Part shown: positions 24,339 to 35,039 of the stretch, in pieces
Numbering within the stretch: the first letter of the stretch is position 1
How the letters are laid out: each line of letters begins with the position of its first letter
DNA from: Termitomyces sp. T153
Lineage: Eukaryota; Basidiomycota; Agaricomycetes; Agaricales; Lyophyllaceae
Length of the DNA stretch: 64,000 bases
Assembly: GCA_018296165.2 (NCBI GenBank)
Contig: JACKQL020000098.1
Span: 1-64,000 of the forward strand
Reading direction: 5' to 3'
Position numbers and translations under genes: made by a program
Notes under the pieces: generated by a model
What the model was told of the DNA's origin: nothing
The model's input: only the letters and a program-made list of their open reading frames with translations
Database searches by the model: none

Positions 24339-26466
24339 TTATTTGTTCTTTGCGATATCCCGTGCGGCTTTGATTAGCGGTGCAAGAGTCCGCAGAGGTT
24401 CCGAGAGTTTAAAGAACGGGTGCTGGGGAGCAAGATATGAGATGGAAAAAAACGCGAGATTCGCAAGCGGGAAACGAACCTGCAAAAGTTCAGTGGCGGT
24501 CGGTCTCTTCTCCGCGTCCACCTCGAGACATTTAGCGAGGTAGTCCGTAAAGACGCTCGACAGACTCTCGGGGTTTGCGATCGTTGGCGTGCCGTTTGTA
24601 GCGATGAGGTAGAGCGCTTTGAGTGGGTTTTGGTTCAGGTAGGGTGGTTCACCTTCGATCATTTCGATCGCCATGATACCGAGACTCCAAATGTCGACTT
24701 TGGGCCCGTACTCTTTGCGGGTGACGACTTCGGGTGCCATCCAATACGGCGTACCGACCATCGTTGTGCGCTTTGCATTGGTAGGGTCTGATATTTGTGC
24801 GCAAAAGCCAAAGTCGGCTGTTGGAGGGTCATAAAGGTGTTCAGTTGGCAAAGACGACACGAGACGTACTGAGTTTAATGTCGCCGACCATACTGAGTAA
24901 TACATTGTCGCTCTTGATGTCTCTGTGTATGACGCCGTGCCTGTGGAGATGCTCGAGCCCCTGAGCGGTCTCCCTGGAGACTGCGGCAATCTGCCCCTCG
25001 GTCATGAGGTTGGCAGTGACGACGTCTGTGAGGGAGCCGCCCTCCATGTACTCCATGACGACCCAGAGATCATTGTTGTGGAGGAAGGAGTCGATGTAGT
25101 TGACGATATTGGGGTGGCGGGAGGAGCGCATGACGAGAATCTCGTTGATGATGAGATCCTTCTTGGGCTGTTTCTCGAGGTCCATCTGCTTGATGGCGAC
25201 AGAGAGGTTGGAGCCGACTTGGTAGGCGGTGTAGACGCCCCCTGAGGCACTGGAAGCAAAAAGGTTAGGGGACGGTTCATTTGGGGCGAGAAGAGACGCA
25301 CCCCTGGCCGATCTTGACGAGGTTGCGGTAGAGCCTGGTTGGGTCTGCATCGGTACAGATCTGCCTGAGACGCCTGACGATGTCCTCGTCCTTGCTCTTA
25401 TCGGAGGGCTTCTTTTCCCTCCTCCGCGGGGTTGCGACGGCGGGGGGCTTGGGGAGACTGGGTGGGGCGGGACTGGGGGGTGCCGAGCGCAGGGTGTCTC
25501 TGGGCTGGGGCTCGGGGGACCTGCGGTCGCGGGTGGTGTTGGCGCGGCCGAGGCTGTCGACGGAGCGGGGCTGCTTTGCGGGGGCGCGCTGGGAGGCGGA
25601 GCGGTCGAGCGTGGGAGTTGGCGGGGCGGGCGCGGGGCGGTAGACGGGTGGCGCTGGTTTGGGCCGTGGCGGTGCTGGTGGCGGTCGCTGGTCGAGAGTC
25701 GGTATCTACGCTGATAATAATAATTTTTTAAACGCACCTCGAAGGCGCCCGGGCTGCCCATGGCGCCGAGCTTGTCCCAGCCGTCGTTCTGGCCCTCTTG
25801 GTAGAACTTGACGATCTCCATGACGGCCTGGGGGTTCTTTTCCTGCTCGAGCCTGGAGATGCCGCTCTCCTGGAGGAGCTGCTGCCATTCCTTGGGGAGG
25901 CCGGTGAACTCGCCGGTGGACGAGTTGAAGCCGACGTGGGTGAGATGGACGGGGTCGTAGGGCGTGCTGATCTCGGGGCGCTTGGACGGGTTGAAGACCT
26001 CGGACATGAAGCCCAGCACGCCCTTTTTCGGCTTGGACGTCGTCGAGCTGCGCGATCGGCCGGGCGGCGGGGCAGACGGCGGCGGCGGCGCGGGGGCGGG
26101 GTCGGCGGGGACATCGGTCGGCGGGGCGGACATGCGGCGGGCGGCGATGGGCCAGAGGCTGTCGGTGTTTGCGCGGGACGGGCGGGGCGGCGGCGGGGCG
26201 GCGGGGGCCATGGCGGCGAACGGATCGCTCTCGGCGACGCTGGGCTTGCGCGGGCGCTTGTGCAGGGCGGCACGATGCCGGGCGGCGGCGGCGGGCGGCG
26301 GGGACGCGGCGCTTCGGTACGGCGGCGTCGGCACAAACGGCGTGTACTGCGCGGCCTGGGCGGCGTGGATGTTCGACTCGGCCAGCAGGGCGTTGTACTC
26401 TTGGATCGATTCTCGCGACGGCCGGTGATACTCGACCGTGATCTGACTCTCAAGCCCAGAGCTCAT
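24339..26466 (-). CDS. STE20: PAK-family kinase Ste20
   Basis: A Cdc42-activated kinase that passes mating and filamentation signals to MAPK cascades at the cell cortex. Five exons on the minus strand: 26466-25738, 25687-25302, 25249-24870, 24817-24480 and 24422-24339. They sum to 1917 bases, or 638 residues. The N-terminal half is proline/alanine-rich with polyproline tracts. A CRIB box ([20 protein letters not shown]) sits near residue 170. A second proline-rich linker leads to [20 protein letters not shown]. The kinase has [31 protein letters not shown] and [12 protein letters not shown], and ends [20 protein letters not shown]. No PH domain is present, which favours Ste20 over Cla4. An in-frame ATG at 26568 would add 34 residues rich in arginine from a CGT repeat; MSSGLESQI at 26466 looks the better start. 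Confidence 0.93.
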
Positions 26467-26471
26467 GTGTT

Positions 26472-26527
26472 GTCGCCGTCGTCGTCGTCGTCGTCGTCGT
26501 TGCAGCTGTGCTCGCCGTCGTCGTCGT
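26472..26527 (-). repeat. CGT/CGA trinucleotide repeat upstream of STE20
   Basis: Runs of GTC/CGT units, at least eight in a row at 26472-26500 and a second short run at 26512-26526, lie directly 5' of the STE20 start codon. On the STE20 strand they read (CGA/CGG)n and would encode arginine if translated from the upstream ATG. Confidence 0.9.
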
Positions 26528-26794
26528 TGCTGCTCTTCTCGCAAGATGGCAACGCTTTTTCCTTTCATCTACACGTGACTACTACTCTACACTGGTAAGT
26601 CGGGCGTCCCATCACTGTGCCAGCCCACCCATCAACATCTGCACCATCGCACGTCCCCGGCGTCACAGCATTGTCGTGGTACACCTGCACGCAAACAACG
26701 CATCCACCGCCACACTCATTCCCAGAAGCACTCGGGAAGAATCCATTGTGCCCGGGCTAATGCTGTTGGCAATCTTTGCACAGACACGCGGCAC

Positions 26795-27079
26795 CTACCC
26801 ATTAATATTCGACGATCCCTTGAGCACATGTGTGCGCTGGTTATCCAGCGTATCAGCCGTGCCCGCAGAGTAGTATAAACACCCGGCGCGGACAAACGCA
26901 CATGTACCACGCCCCGTGTCATATCCACCACCACTACCACCAGCAGGGGGACACACAGTAGTACCCACCATAAACGGGTCAGACCCGTTATAGTCCCTGA
27001 TGGGATTCGTGAATCCATCCGCAAGGTAGGTGTGTGCTAGTACAGCAAAGAGAAAGAGTAGGAACATCTCTCCTCTCAA
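26795..27079 (-). pseudogene. N-terminal remnant of a GH43-like secreted enzyme
   Basis: The minus-strand frame begins with a convincing signal peptide (MFLLFLFAVLAHTYLADG) followed by FTNPIRDYNGSDPFMV. This resembles the first strand of family 43 arabinofuranosidases/xylosidases, whose catalytic base is the Asp of a DPF/DPW motif. The resemblance then fades: the next residues are glycine-rich and no blade motifs follow within 300 bases. In another frame GGYYC appears just after, so a frameshift or deletion is possible. Most likely an abandoned gene start; an unrelated short secreted protein cannot be excluded. Confidence 0.4.
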
Positions 27080-27949
27080 CCCTTGGTCTCTCCCTCAATT
27101 ATACGGTGCACGGGTAATCACTACACCCTCGCCTCGAGGTCACAAGGCGTGCAAAGAAGTCTGTCTACGGGGTCAAGTTCGCTGATACTACGACACCGGA
27201 AAAACTCTACGCTGGGTCCTTGCTCAATGTAACAGATTGGTTTCCGTCTCTGGATGAGCGGGAGGCGGGCCGGCCCGTGGTGCAGTCAGTGAAATAATAC
27301 CAGTGTGTAAATTGTTGTCAGAGGCTACTTTTTTTTTTCTTTTTGCAAGTTCTCAATTATGAAATTCAACTGGAGCTCATAGTAAGAGTTTTTCCATGGA
27401 GGGGAACTTGTGACACAAAACGTTTTTTTGCAAAACTCCACCTGGCCCTATCCGGCTTCCTTCCGAGACTGTCGATATGCTCGCAAATCTTGTCAACTCC
27501 TTGTTTATCAGTTCATTACAAACGAGTAAGTATTAGCTGCGAATCCAGAAAGCGCATCGGGGTACATTGTTTTCTCAACGCAAACGAAAATTCATCCATG
27601 TGAGCCTCATGACATTCCCAAAAGCAAGTACCATATATAAACGTACTAGACCCCAGGGATATAACGGTGAAAGCCGACAGTTTAAAATCCCGGCGGCACC
27701 AGCTGAAGTGCCCTGTTCGGGTCGCCCTGCCTCTGGGACCGTTATCAAGGGTTGCTGGATGGTAGCTACCACTCGTAAGCGAATCATTTGTCCTGCCATG
27801 CGTATAATACACATACGAGACCCTAACGCACATCAGCAGACTAAATAAACTAAGTATACATAGAGTCCTGCAGACAGCTTCCATGGATTCTATCTACATA
27901 TCACCAGATGTAGTATCGCGTCGATTAATGAATGAATTCATGTCATCTA
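27080..27949. other. Intergenic region, no supported gene
   Basis: Only short frames are present. One minus-strand frame (27884-27516) has a signal-like start, MEAVCRTLCILSLFSLLMCV, but no recognisable domain or splice pattern. A T-rich run lies at about 27329-27344. Confidence 0.5.
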
Positions 27950-28840
27950 TATATTATATGTATCTCCACTTGTCAAGATCCATGATGGTGATCGTACAGA
28001 CGGAAGTATTTGACAAACGGTATGCGCGGGGCGCCGACCCAGGAACGGTCTGTGAGTCCGGTGCCGATTTTAATCATTATTACGCGTGGTGAATTTGTGC
28101 ACTTTGGTCAAGTTGGTGGGGTCGTGACTTTGAATAGCGTTTATAACGCCGGATATTGGAAGAACGTACACGACTCCAGGGATGGATTTTCCTTTTCGTT
28201 CATTGAAGATTAGGTAGCTGTTTCCATAGTTGAAGAATTTTTTTGACCGCGTAGGAGACCTTGCCTTGCCAGCTGTAATGTTGGTCGTTAGGTATAAATT
28301 ATTAATACCGAGCTCTGATTCGATTGGTAGCGTCATCATGCATCAACAGAGTAGAGTACACTTGTTACTTTATCCCCGCCTCTTCGAAGAGAGTTCTATT
28401 ACCATACGCTACAAACACAGATACTACACAACGCCCAACAGTACTCACAATTCTCGGAGTAGAGTCTTCTCTTTACCCCCGCCTCTCAGCCCTGTATTAT
28501 GGCTTGTCGGCGGCATAAACAGAGTTCATTCATTCCCCGCCTCTTAGCCCAGTATTGTGGCTTGTCGGCGGTATAAATAGAACTCTATCATTCATTCTTT
28601 CAACATTGGATGTGATGACACATTGACGACAGTGTCGTTCGCATCAGTTTACATCTGAGCAGTTTTTCAATGCAAGAACAAACCTCTATTCCCCGGGCTA
28701 GGAAGTACTCCAAAGTAGATCTCGAAAGTAATTATGAAACATTCATTAAGAAGCATATTTCTTGGCAAGAGCGATCCATTCTGGTGTCGGGGCTGCAGGA
28801 AGCAAATTCGAAGGACTAGAAACGATGAATTCCGGAATTA
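27950..28840 (-). pseudogene. Eroded twin of the Vps62-domain gene
   Basis: Pieces matching the live gene at 29549-31285 occur in the same order and strand. At 28840-28690, LPAAPTPEWIALAKKYA is followed, after a stop and a small deletion, by the counterpart of STVEYFLA. At about 28300-28245 the DNA matches the YLTTDVKSGKTGFLRG exon (TATACCTAACGACC, CGCGGTCA). At about 28215-28190 is the counterpart of FNEGKKVP. At about 27990-27963 the terminal SDLDNWRWW has a match reading MDLDKWRYI before a stop. Stops, indels and loss of most of the middle show that it is dead. A tandem repeat of about 58 bases interrupts it. Confidence 0.72.
28477..28592 (+). repeat. 58-bp tandem repeat with TATA words
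   Basis: Two units start at 28477 and 28535 (CCCCGCCTCT.AGCC, TGGCTTGTCGGCGG, ATAAA), with a partial third unit at 28375 (CCCCGCCTCTTCGAAG). The second unit ends in GGTATAAATAG (TATAAATAG at 28572-28580). It lies within the gap between the first two exon relics of the dead Vps62 copy and seems to be an insertion or local expansion. Confidence 0.8.
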
Positions 28841-29169
28841 AGACTACGAAACTGGGTAACTCCTTTCGATCGTGAAATCCAAGGGGGAACAAGTCCCATA
28901 AACGTGCGCACCAACTTTGCTTTGTATCTTTCTTTCTTAGGCTGATGAAACCCGTTTTGGTGTATAGCCATCCCATCGGTGTCAAATGAAACCGCGAGTC
29001 ATGTATGGGCATGCGTGGTTCTCAGATTTGAGAGGGAGGAAAGTTACCTTGTACGATCAAAGAATCTGATTCTTGCCTGCAAATCTGTAGCCACGTGCGA
29101 AACAGAGCACATGCACACTGAATCTTGCATAGGAGAATGCAACCATCTTCTGTCAGTAAGCATCCTAGG

Positions 29170-29485
29170 GGTCAAAGAAGATCTAATATAGAAGCTGATT
29201 AGGGACCGTCGATGGACGGCCATGAATCTTCATCTTGTTCAACTGTTTTCTAAAAGGAACTAGGAACGAGCTTCTTGGTCATCGGTACAAAGGGAAACAT
29301 TTGTAACATTTGCTACCCATACTTATAACCCCTAAGAAGATCTAGCACAGATGATCAGGGGACGTCGATGGACGGCCATGGATCTTCATCTCGTTCAGCT
29401 GTTTTCTAAAAGGAACCAAAACGAACTTCCTGATCGTCGGTACAAAGGGAAACATTTGTAACATTTGCTACCCATATAATACGAG
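29170..29485 (+). repeat. Tandem duplication of about 150 bp
   Basis: About 29176-29325 and about 29334-29480 share GAAGATCTA, GTCGATGGACGGCCATG, CTGTTTTCTAAAAGGAAC and a perfect 31-base block at the end that includes CAAAGGGAAACATTTGTAAC. Non-coding, between the dead and live Vps62 copies. Confidence 0.9.
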
Positions 29486-29548
29486 GCACATCAGGTAATA
29501 GATCAAAAACAAGAAACGTTTCGTCAATCAAAGTCATAACGAGTACAA

Positions 29549-31285
29549 TTACCACCATCTCCAATTGTCGAGATCTGAAACAGTGATTGCGGATGCGGAT
29601 TGGATCCCCTTATCAGAAGGATCAGTCGAATATGCACGAAGAGCACGGGAAGGCGCCCAAAAACAGTTCATGAGCATATCGTCGGTACAGACGCCGACTC
29701 TGTACGATGTGACGGAGAAATTCGTTGCGCAGGCGCTAGGAGTGATCTACCAATAAACATAAATTAAAAGGTAGAAATAGCAATGAGAGAATACCGTACT
29801 GTAAACTTGTTTGCACCAGTCAGATTGGTGATTGCAGAGATCGTAGAGGTGGTAGACTCGGTTTGATTTCGGTCCTTGGCTGGTTCCGGGATAGATGTAC
29901 AGGTCTGTTGAAGGACGAGTAAGGGGTATTCTGAATCAGAAGCTACGCGTTGAGCAGAAGCATCGAGATAGAATGTGTAAGAAGAGGTTTTTTTCGTTGA
30001 TGCAATTCCGAGCGTTTGCTGCGACGGAATTGAATGAACAAACAGATGTTATGGACTAACAAAACACACCGACAATGGACCTTTCATCGCATCCTTTGAA
30101 AAGGAAGTAGTGACAGTAGAGGCACCGCTGACAGAACCCAAAACGTCAGGACGATAGGGGCCATCAGGTCCAGTTACAATTTCACACTCTTTGTGGAAGT
30201 GGTACCACCAACAATTGGTCTGACCAATGTTACCCCAATACCCCTTGTAGTTAAGCCAGCCAAGAGATCCGGAGAAGGTGTCTGGGTAGGCAAAGTTGAC
30301 CAGACTTTCCTTGATGTCCCAATACACGCCACCATCGGAAGTATAATCTTGTAACTTAAATACGACTGCATCAACGTATGTGAACGTCCCTGCTGTTGCC
30401 CAGAATCCGTGCGAACCCTTTGCTACATATCCTACCGGTCTTTGATTGTCGTCGAATTTAACGACATGGACCCATGGGACTGTGCTATGAGTACTATTGT
30501 CAGAGCAATGATAGGGTGATCTCCAATAACTGACCCGCTTCCGTCACTACTGTGAGCATGGTAATCGACCTGAGTTGCGATGCCATCAACAGTGCGAACA
30601 GCCATGCGCTCCCAATCGCCGACATCTGTTGTTGTAAAGTTTAAAAAATTGTAATATACAATGTCGTCAATTATGGGGAAGTCTCACGATCGCCAATTTC
30701 TCCGAGTAAGGGGACCTTTTTGCCTTCGTTGAAGGGAGTGAATAACCAGTAATATATGTCCACAACGCCGTTTTCCTGTGTGATTCCATCAGTGATTGCT
30801 GCAGGACTGAAGATATAGACTTGACCTTTGGTGCAATGAATGTATAGGCAGCAGTAGCAGTAGTGGAAGGATTCTGACCGCGCAGAAACCCGGTCTTTCC
30901 GGACTTGACATCGGTCGTCAAGTATGATCCAGAGCCGTGGTTGACGGCATCATCTATATTAGATGTGGTAACAGCTCCATCGATAATATTGCCTTTAGCA
31001 TCAGTTTCCTAGTCGAGAATAGTCAGCTGTCTTGAAGAGTCGTATATAGATATAGTGACAGGAACCTTCACTCCTGCTAGGAAATATTCAACCGTAGACG
31101 GCCAATAGACTTCAGAAGGATGAAATCTCCATTGCGGCGCATATTTCCTGGCGAGAGCAATGTGTTCAGGCGTCGGAGCAGCGAGCATGGCCGGAAAGCA
31201 GAGGGAAAAAATGACAGATTCCAAAATACTGGACAACTGCGGTCCGTTTAGATCAACCGAGGCCTGAACAAAGAAAACGCACCAT
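29549..31285 (-). CDS. Vps62-domain protein
   Basis: Member of the fungal Vps62/TDA6-like family, whose role is poorly known. Core exons on the minus strand: 31188-31066 (or from 31236 after an upstream intron), 31008-30826, 30775-30688, 30625-30535, 30493-30070, 30018-29800 and 29746-29549. The core sums to 1326 bases, or 441 residues, in frame. Family signatures are RKYAPQWRFHPSEVYWPSTVEYFL, DIYYWLFTPFNEGKKV, GDHVGDWERMAVR and GYVAKGSHGFWATAGT. The C-terminal third continues to SDLDNWRWW. An ATG at 31285, immediately followed by a 46-base intron (31282-31237), would give MLSSILESVIFSLCFPAMLAAPTPE. That looks like a signal peptide and sits about 37 bases from a TATA box, so I chose it. The alternative start is 31188. 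A dead copy lies downstream. Confidence 0.82.
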
Positions 31286-31320
31286 GGCTCAAAGGTCTAC
31301 AGGCAAGGGGTGAGAGGCCA

Positions 31321-31327
31321 TTATATA
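31321..31327 (-). promoter_or_regulatory. TATA box of the Vps62-domain gene
   Basis: TATATAA on the minus strand, 36 bases before the ATG at 31285. This spacing places transcription start just upstream of that codon and supports the longer gene model. Confidence 0.55.
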
Positions 31328-31329
31328 GG

Positions 31330-32920
31330 GTTCCGTTTGCCAAAGTGCTCATGACCATGACTGATGTGTATAACAGCTTAGGCGTAGCATATGGCTATGG
31401 TGGTTCTGGGATCCAACTCGGAAGCCTGTCAGATACGGGCTTTCTGAGCAAATTTATGGCATCGAGTGTCTACTAGAGTAAATCTCAGCCTGGAGAGAAC
31501 TTTTCTGCGAAACAGCGACGTGTGGACGCCAAGTAAACAGCAATGTATGCCACTGAGTCAAGAGCCTTTACATCCAAGTAGATATGAATACAAGTCATAG
31601 CCAGGGTGAGCTCTTATTGTGTCTCGTAATTCAGCACATTCGAGTACCAACGCGTCCTTTAGGTTAAGTTGGAAGCCAACCGATGACGTTGTCTACCCTA
31701 TAAGTTTGATTCTAAGAAAGGTAACCAATCAGATTAGCTCTTCCGTTTCGGGCCACTTATGTCATGGATTTATATCCCTTAAGCTTATACATACTTAACG
31801 TGCGGCTAGTTTGTTCGTCTTCCGCTCAGCGCAGTGGAGCTATTGAGGCGAATTTCAATAACGGAGAAGTTGAAGCTGCAAAATCTAAGGCTTCAAGTTC
31901 TGAGTTGTATACTGAGATGGAGTATTTTCCGATGATCAAAGTTGGATTAAGTCCTTTGTATCACTGGCCATAATTTCACTCTCGTAACCGTCTTAATTGA
32001 GCGAGAACAAGGCACAAAATGACACATGACTCATTCATGTGCTCGAGTGGTCAACGATTTCCTTGCGGATTCATACTGCATATGAATCGTTCCTTTGATT
32101 TAGAGTGGGCTTGGAACTATGGATCAACACTCGGGAGAATGGAAATTATATTTAACGCACTCGTTTGTATACTGATTGGTTATTACACAAGTATCTAGCT
32201 GGCAAACTGTCATGGGAAGGTTGTGGCGCTGCGCGCAACACGGACTAATAATCATTGAACAAAAGATACTGAATAAGAATGCTTATTTTTGGGACATGAG
32301 TGTAGCTATCTCAGCATCAATAAGCGATTTTCGTAAAAAGTCCTTGGTCATGCGCTGTCTGGATGGTGAGCGATTTACTGGATCACCCAGAGGTAAATTA
32401 TCTATAAATAGACTCAAAGATCATACTGGTGTAAAAGAGTGTGTGAGCTTTGGATATCAATCGTCGATAGTCACTGCCGCCTTTCAAAAGTTACCACTTG
32501 TCGAATCATGCGACGTTCAGTAATGTGATTCCTTTTTCTAGCAATGATGAGTCCTTGTTGGCGGACTCGTTCTATGATGTCGGGCCAGCTCAGTTCCCAT
32601 TTATACTTTTCACTAGCCGGGCTTACAAGTCCGACAAACAAAAATTGCTTAGTTTGAATTTCAGCGACTTGACTTTGAATACTTACATTTCACTATGTCC
32701 AAGCTCTAGTCTATCTCAATTATGATATGTCATTCATGACTTTAACCACACCCACACCTCAAGAAATTAGAAAGAAAGATGATCAGTACGAAGTACGTAG
32801 CCTTATAAACCGATGTCAATGAGATGTTCAGGGCATGTATATTGATACATAGAAGTATTGAATGAAAGCTATCTACGCAGTTAGAATACAGACATACAGG
32901 CGACTCTAGAGGGCAAACTT
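31330..32920. other. Long intergenic region, nothing recognised
   Basis: About 1.6 kb without a supported gene. The longest frames (32176-32523, 31764-31973) have no family motif or coherent splicing. A fragment near 31890-31930 faintly echoes the STVEYFL exon of the Vps62 gene, but too weakly to call. Confidence 0.5.
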
Positions 32921-34841
32921 CTAGAATATAGAAAAATCCAAGTCCAAACCTAAATCCAAGTCTTCGCTATAGACATCATAACCCCCAAACAAGTAGCCTC
33001 CCATGTCATTGAATCCATACTCCGACTCTTCGTCTTCTGAAAAACCCTGCACAATCTCATCCCAGTCGACACTAGGAACAAAGTACCTCAAAGCCTTGAC
33101 ATCTTCCTCAAGCAAGTGGCTGCATTCTTGCAAACGCAACTCTTGAATCTCTGCCTTACGTTCCGACCTTTCAACCAGGCAGTTTTGGAGATCAGAGAGA
33201 GTCGTGGTGGCAGACGTATCGCCGTCCACGAAACTCACATCTTCCATAGTTAGCGATTTGAGTTGAGGGAAATAGACGGCCGAACGCTTGCGGCATAACC
33301 CAGGTCTCCTGATTCCTTTCATTCCTTCCGGAGTAGCTGAGGGGCTCGTTGAAGTTTCGATCTGTATCTCTTCGTGAAGCGCCGCAACTAAAGCGTGAGC
33401 AGATTGTCCGGCAACATGCATGCTGTGAAGCTTGTGTAAAAGTCCAAAGGTACTCATCCACATTTTTGTAGAAAAGCCATCGACGTATGCCATGCGGAGG
33501 GAACGAAGGCGGGCAATGGGGATAGCTTTGCATACTGACGCTGTTATGCTCTCAACTGTGGTTTGAGAGGGGTAATGCCAGGAGAAATGAAGCTGGATAT
33601 CGGGGGCGTTGACTCGTGGAACTGCCTCATCGGTAGCAAGGGCATCGGTCCAGCCTTGTACCACAAGGCTGATAGGAACTTCATGTTGAATATGTAGAAC
33701 CCGAATAACTTTTCTTTCTGGAGGGCCGTCCTTTTCCTGACGATACGCGGCACCTCTGGGGTTTGATATAACCCTCATGACACCCGAGAAGTCGCCCCCA
33801 GTAGTTTCTGTACCGCTACAGCTGAGGTGAATACGAGCACTGGCGGGTATGGTGATACAACTGACGAGGTTGACACATTCAGGGACAGTGGAGGTGATGC
33901 TAAGAAGTGCGAGTTGCGGCAAATCAACGATGCGATCAGGAGAGGAGGGTCCATCTGGGGGCTGTGGTAGGGCGTCTTGGATATCTAAAACCTCTAGAAC
34001 TGGCATACGTTCGAGGGCGTTCATCAGCTGATCCGTGGTTGGCCGTGCAGAAGTGGTTACATCATGAATGGTAAGATGGGTAAGACCTTTGAGCAACTGA
34101 GAGTCCCAATTGATGATGACCCTGTGTAACTCCAATCTCCTCAGATATGGTGTTTCTTCCGTAAGGACAGTGTCTGGAAGTGTAAAGTCCTCATCTGCAC
34201 CGAAACGGAGGGAGCGGGGGACAGAAAGGGAAAGTGAGCGAATCATGGGAATCTGGAAAGAAGGCCCAGATGTCAAAAGTCGCTCAATGTTAGCACTGCC
34301 AGCACGAAGCTGTAGGTTCTGGATGCGAGACGCATGAAGCAATGCGAGTCTGACTGCATCAAAAATTCTGGGTGTGAAACACGATAAATCTGCCTTGACG
34401 AAGAGACTGGCCATCTTCGAGCGTTTCAGCATCTCTTTCGACCATCTGGGCCGGGTAAAGATAAGGTTTCCCCAGAGGCTTGGACAGTCAAGAGCAACAG
34501 CCCTCCAGTGACGCGAGACATGGGTCACTCTAATCCACTCGAGTGGGTTCGTGCTGTCCGCACACTCCGCAACACGGTAAGCAAATATTTTGGACAACAT
34601 TTCAGGAGGAAGCTGAGATATGGGCGCTAAAACATTCCTGTGAGACCTTAATGCTCTGATGGTGTCTTCGAGCCTCTGGAGCTCTTGGTCAATGAGGCAG
34701 CGAGCTTTGTCTGATGGTGCATCGTTCGGTGTAGCGACATCGATGCCGGAGTGGAATTCGTAAGGAGTAACAAAGCTCGTCACTGAGTTAGAGAAATTGT
34801 TTTTAGTGACCACAGGGACACAATATACGCTTACCAGACAT
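32921..34841 (-). CDS. F-box-like protein of the agaricomycete type
   Basis: Likely substrate adaptor of an SCF ubiquitin ligase. Two exons: a 7-base first exon (34841-34835, ATGTCTG), an intron at 34834-34783 with GTAAGC...CAG, then 34782-32921. Together they total 1869 bases, or 622 residues. The short first exon is needed because the long frame has no good ATG of its own. A short helix (RCLIDQELQRLEDTIRALRSHR) precedes the F-box (PISQLPPEMLSKIFAYRV, WIRVTHVSRHWRAVALDCPSLW), the arrangement seen in large mushroom F-box families. A leucine-rich region with irregular repeats follows, and the tail is very acidic (DLDLGLDLDFSIF). The target is unknown. Confidence 0.82.
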
Positions 34842-35039
34842 AGAAGAATTGGAAGAGAAGACGGATGAAGAACTTAGACCAGCTAGAGTTCCTGACATGA
34901 AAAGAAGAACTTTTGTCTACTTATACAAATGGTGGTCGTGGTAAGGTACCCGGCTAATGTGAAGCGACGGCTCTCAGTGACACCGCCTCCGGGTTGGCCT
35001 CCGGAGTTTCAAGTTCGAATACGACCTAATACGACCAGT
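34842..35039. promoter_or_regulatory. Shared divergent promoter, F-box gene and coatomer epsilon
   Basis: Only 198 bases separate the two start codons, so both promoters must overlap. No clear TATA box is seen. Confidence 0.5.

Noticed and set aside
25728..26598. Long alternative frames opposite and beside STE20 exon 1
   Set aside because: They arise from GC-rich proline/alanine coding and have no domain. The CRIB and kinase frame is unambiguous.
29565..29756. Plus-strand frame of 63 residues
   Set aside because: It is the reverse shadow of the last coding exon of the Vps62-domain gene.
30660..30925. Apparent frameshift in the Vps62-domain gene after FIAPK
   Set aside because: A 50-base intron (30825-30776) with GTCAAG...CACAG ends joins the two frames cleanly as APKENGVVDIYYW, so no mutation is needed.
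31860..31960. Possible third relic of the Vps62 gene on the plus strand (SSELYTEMEYF)
   Set aside because: Similarity to PSEVYWPSTVEYF is short, with no neighbouring exon matches. It could be chance.
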